Shown in pieces: positions 60,232 to 64,000 of a stretch of DNA of 64,000 bases. The notes under the pieces are model-generated. The model saw only the letters and a list, made by a program, of their open reading frames with translations. It made no database searches and was not told the DNA's origin. Within the stretch, counting starts at the first letter, position 1; each line of letters begins with the position of its first letter. Origin of the DNA: Prostheceraeus crozeri. Its lineage: Eukaryota; Platyhelminthes; Polycladida; Euryleptidae. The position numbers and the translations under genes are program-made. The DNA lies in contig CAJQUW010015589.1 in the NCBI GenBank assembly GCA_907163375.1, positions 124,001 through 188,000 on the forward strand, in the 5' to 3' direction.

Positions 60232-60525
60232 ATGAATGAAATTTATAGCACAACTAAGGTATTTAAATTACGCATAAAAAAAATACAACTGTTCGTTAAA
60301 TTTTCGCGTCTGGTCTCATTAATGGCGCAGTCGCACCATCTTGACGCCTGGAGGAATTCGAGCCATTCTACGAACACTGATGCCGACCCATTATTAGTCA
60401 GCGCTCGTTATGAATGCATCTTTGAAAGTGTCATCAACTGTGTAGAGCCTCTATTTGTCAACTACTATGTCGCCATCAACATCTATGAAAATGGTAATCG
60501 ACAACCTGCGCAAATCATCGACTGA
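60232..60525 (+). CDS. Open frame of 97 codons, unknown
   Basis: Starts with ATG and ends in TGA. The second half (LLVSARYECIFESVINCVEP, then YYVAINIYENGNRQ) looks protein-like and is richer in GC than its surroundings. No promoter, splice site or motif supports it, and it directly follows the candidate exon at 60118-60192, where it would be 3' untranslated. Confidence 0.2.
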   Translation: MNEIYSTTKVFKLRIKKIQLFVKFSRLVSLMAQSHHLDAWRNSSHSTNTDADPLLVSARYECIFESVINCVEPLFVNYYVAINIYENGNRQPAQIID

Positions 60526-61353
60526 CCAAGCAAACTCCTTTCTTTTATAGCTAAAGAGCGGAGGCATCACGTATGATCGGGTTGGTCAGTCTAGTCAGTG
60601 GCAGTGCGTACACGATGACTGCTACTAAGACTTGGCAGCTGCATTACAACTTGACACTGCAATTCTTGGTCTAATTCTATCAAAGTTCTTGTGTGTCGTC
60701 GCCCACAACCATTTCATCCAAATCAAGTTGATTTTCGACAATTTAATACGATGTCTTTCACACTTCGACTTCAGCTTGTTGCTTGGCTATGGCTATGCTT
60801 GATCTATTATTTATAATCAATTTGTGAAGAGATTCAATTATTCACCCATTGAGAACATGGATCATTGTCGAGGCTGAGAGGCTGCACCTGTTCGCAACAG
60901 GTTCCTCATTCTTATACAACCACTTATTTTGTTTCCATTTCTTTTACAACCTCCTGCATCAAAACCAGAGGAAGGATGAAAACAGAGTCCCAAGATGGCC
61001 TTGTCCACTGAAGCTCATGTTTACTTTGGGTTCTAGCTTGTCGGAAAGCTTTATGGTAGGCGGTTTGCGACCGCGCTCCGGCTAACTAGCAGGCTCTAGT
61101 ATATTATTTTGCCGGTCATTGAAGTTACTTATGCTTGATTAATTTTTCATTCTTATTGTCAACGTTGATTTATTTCGGATGCATGGTAGACCTCGACCGT
61201 CTCATTTAGCACCACTCACTCGCTTCACATAAATGAATAGTCATCAGATGTTTCATGCTGTTGAATAAGGTTTTTGGGTATGGCATTTATTTAGCTCATT
61301 TGTGATTGAACTTCCCTTCACTGTTCTCTTTTGAACTTCTCCATTTGTTGTAG
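60526..61353. other. Intergenic/intronic, no gene seen
   Basis: A 78-codon plus frame (60849-61085) shows no motif. No repeats recognised. Confidence 0.4.
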
Positions 61354-61545
61354 GTTAAGGTGAGAGACCCTAAGTTTGCACGGCATACAGGCGTCAGGCA
61401 GCTAGAGGTCCCGAACCCACTATTAATGCTTTGGGAGGCAGGAGCTGTCAACTGCTCGAATAGAGGTGGCACAGTTCCACTGCCACGGACAAGCGTGGGT
61501 AGCCTTCTAAATTGTTTATTCCCTGTATCTGTATTTCCTCTGTGA
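61354..61545 (+). CDS. Candidate terminal exon, plus strand
   Basis: A long pyrimidine-rich run (TTCCCTTCACTGTTCTCTTT..CTTCTCCATTTGTTGTAG) makes a strong acceptor at 61353. The following frame in phase 0 reads VKVRDPKFARHTGVRQLEVP and continues for 63 codons to TGA at 61543-61545, through NCSNRGGTVPLPRTSVGS. The stretch is GC-rich compared with its flanks. The antisense strand is also open, and no partner exon was fixed. The product is unknown. Confidence 0.28.
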   Translation, partial: VKVRDPKFARHTGVRQLEVPNPLLMLWEAGAVNCSNRGGTVPLPRTSVGSLLNCLFPVSVFPL

Positions 61546-64000
61546 CCAACCTGACCTGCATCCATTGTTACGTCAAAGCGATTCTCATTTCGGTTTCGTC
61601 AAGCTCAAGAAACACAACATGATATGTGCGTATAAGTGTCATCTTAGCATATCATTTATTACAGTTTAATTGCTACTATTTACATTTTCCTGATGCCTTC
61701 CAAAGTTTCTTGCATCACTTTGTTCTACAGTATAAATTTTGTTTATTCAATTGACATTCTACGAGAAATTATGATAATGAGATTATGAGAAAGACAAATA
61801 AGAAGCGTAGTCAAGCCGTCAAGCTTAAAACACCTCTCAATCAGCTTCAGCAACGTAAGATGACAGAGTTACAATTTCGAAGACATAAACATCTTTCCTC
61901 TAAGGTAATCACCAGATATTCTATCCCTGCCGGAAACCAGGTTAAATGCCAGTATGTCATCAAACGATGCTGGCCGTTGTACGGCGCCATGTTGATTATC
62001 ACAACAGTGAAAATATTGATGCTTTCGATTAAATACTATAACAAACTGCAAAAATGCTGTTAGAGACTAGTTGTATGCACAAGGGTCACATGATCTGCAT
62101 TAAAACTTGTCTGTCAATTAGGAAAAGCATGATAAACCCTCACAGCAGCGACGGTACTCTGACGAAGAGTCGCGTCAGCAAAATCCTGCTTTTGAGAAGT
62201 CGACCTTTTAAAATTTCAACCATTTTGATGTGCTCGTCAATATCAGAGCATCTTTTCAAACGGGCTATGTTTCAAAACTTCATATGTCCCACACTTTATT
62301 TCCAACATGCCGCATTTCACCAAAGGCATTCCAAAAATCTATGATAGTGATCATAATGACACGACGATTCGTCAAAAAAATCGCATCACTGGTTTTGTGG
62401 GAAGCATCATGATAAGAGATGGCGTCAGAAAAGAGAGTACATAAGATTTAACTGTGAGCTTAATGCAGCACTTGACATAGTTTTGAAAATACAATCTTAA
62501 TGTCAATTGATAAATTTCGTCGATTATCGATTTTCTTTACTATATAACAGATATTTTGACTGATTTTCTTTTAAAAGCAGATGTACCTTAAATACCATGT
62601 TCAATCGTTCACATATGCACAAGAATGAAAGGACACTCGTATATACCAGATCGTTTATACTCTGGAATACATTGCAGATTTTTATGAAAAAGCCACAAAA
62701 AAAGTAGATAGGTCTAATAATCAATTTGGAGAAGTTCATTACTTATAGCACTAATGATGCTTCTCACTACACAAGTAGCCTACATGCACAAGAAAAGGTT
62801 GAATCGGTAGCATTTTCAGATACAGGTTCCGGTGCTCTACTGTAGTTGTTCATATCATACGAAATTTCAGATTAATATCTGATAGCATATTTTTTTTCGT
62901 TATTAGTGCTGGATAGTGTAGTTAAATAAATGAAAAACGTTGAAGATAGATTCTTATCATAGTCGTAGGTCCACATTCACACTGCCATGAGAAATGTAGG
63001 CCTACCATTAATGAAATCTTGACACAAAACCATACGAGCAACATGCAGACCAACTACTAAATGTTATCTGTAATGCTATAACGCTACCTGCAAAGCGTTA
63101 AACAGTCAGCTCTTCATCTTTTCACTTGACAGACACATTTAAGCATTAAAATCTTATGGTTGTCCACATGCAGATTATTGCATGTATTGTACTGCCTAAG
63201 GTGGCAGACTTGTTACTTGCCACCACGAGTGATGCAGGCAATTAAAGGGAGCCAAATGGTGGTTTGTCTCATTTTGAAAACATTTGACTTCGTTGGTCAT
63301 TTTCACCAGATCAATCCTTACGCCAATTATTCAGCAAGTTCTCACGCAATCCTTACGCCAGTTATTCAACGCTCTCATCAACTAACTTTTATCGCATGTG
63401 TGAGGTCTCGATTTGACTTATATGGTCATCACAAAATTACAGCACGAGAAGATAATCATCTAAACGAAATATGAGAGCTTAAATAAAAGTAGCCTGGAGC
63501 ACAGAGCACAGGAAATTGGTTGGAGTAATAGAGTTCTGAGAAGAAGCATCTGATTATTTCCCTCCGTTGGTGAAACAATAATTAAGTGCAGACTGTCTTA
63601 TTTGATGGCAAACAGGCAAATTGCAGTGTTCGTGTTAACTACCATTAATCGTCCATTTGTTACTCAAAATTGAGAGCATCGAAGCACGCATGTCTAATTT
63701 TTGTTCGGATAATACAATCCGTTTCTGAAATCGTTGCTGCACAACCCAGAAACTACGTTTATCCTTTGCACATTCTCATCGAATTTAATCACTGCTGATG
63801 ATTAATTGAGTACTCAACTCATTCACTTGGTCAGACTTGGTGAATCAGACGAGACACTTGGTTTAGAAAACTGTGGTCTGCCTAATTAAATGAGTTGATT
63901 AACAATCACATGCCTGTGTTGCTCCTTCCATAGTTTTAGTTCGGAGATCATGTCAGTCCTCGTCCTCATCTCAGTCCTGTCATCATAGATTAGCTGCTAC
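61546..64000. other. Intergenic/intronic, no gene seen
   Basis: AT-rich sequence to the end of the window. The short open frames (61785-62412, 63160-63474) lack splice sites, motifs or coding composition; a CAATCCTTACGCCA direct repeat lies at about 63313 and 63349. Confidence 0.4.

Overview
This is a eukaryotic, almost certainly invertebrate metazoan, genomic window. It is AT-rich, coding sequence is sparse, exons are short with GT..AG boundaries, introns are kilobases long, and most recognisable sequence is decayed mobile DNA. No prokaryotic operons, rRNA genes, intact tRNA genes or CRISPR arrays are visible. I could not identify the species.

Genes. The best supported gene lies on the minus strand. 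A first coding exon (32336-32754, start codon at 32698) is followed by a 27-nt microexon (32192-32218) and a 572-nt exon (27223-27794). All have canonical splice sites and consistent phases. The protein is disordered: Gln/Tyr-rich, then Pro/Arg/Ser-rich and acidic. I cannot name its family. Candidate further pieces are an upstream minus-strand exon (42726-42811) and two phase-compatible downstream minus-strand exons (24186-24212, 23930-24005). A possible second gene on the plus strand is suggested by a 21-nt microexon (59429-59449) and a terminal exon (60118-60192), with two further plus-strand candidates nearby.

Mobile DNA, left to right. 1-13 kb: four same-strand copies of a tRNA-derived SINE, a long hairpin beside a tandem repeat, a 723-bp hAT miniature element with a perfect 8-bp target duplication, and a head-to-head pair of a second SINE-like family. 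18.8-22.4 kb: a mariner-type transposase fossil and a complete Tc1 element with perfect terminal repeats but a broken transposase. 33.8-45.1 kb: several inverted-repeat elements, including a Tigger/pogo-like element and a hAT-like element. 46-53 kb: two hAT elements, one a deletion derivative with an 8-bp target duplication and one carrying a decayed BED-finger transposase. 53.5 kb: a third tRNA-like SINE. 56.7-58.1 kb: a 5'-truncated CR1/jockey-type LINE enclosed by an inverted repeat of about 178 bp.

The rest is AT-rich intronic or intergenic sequence in which I see nothing specific. All element identities rest on reading motifs by eye; no similarity search was run.
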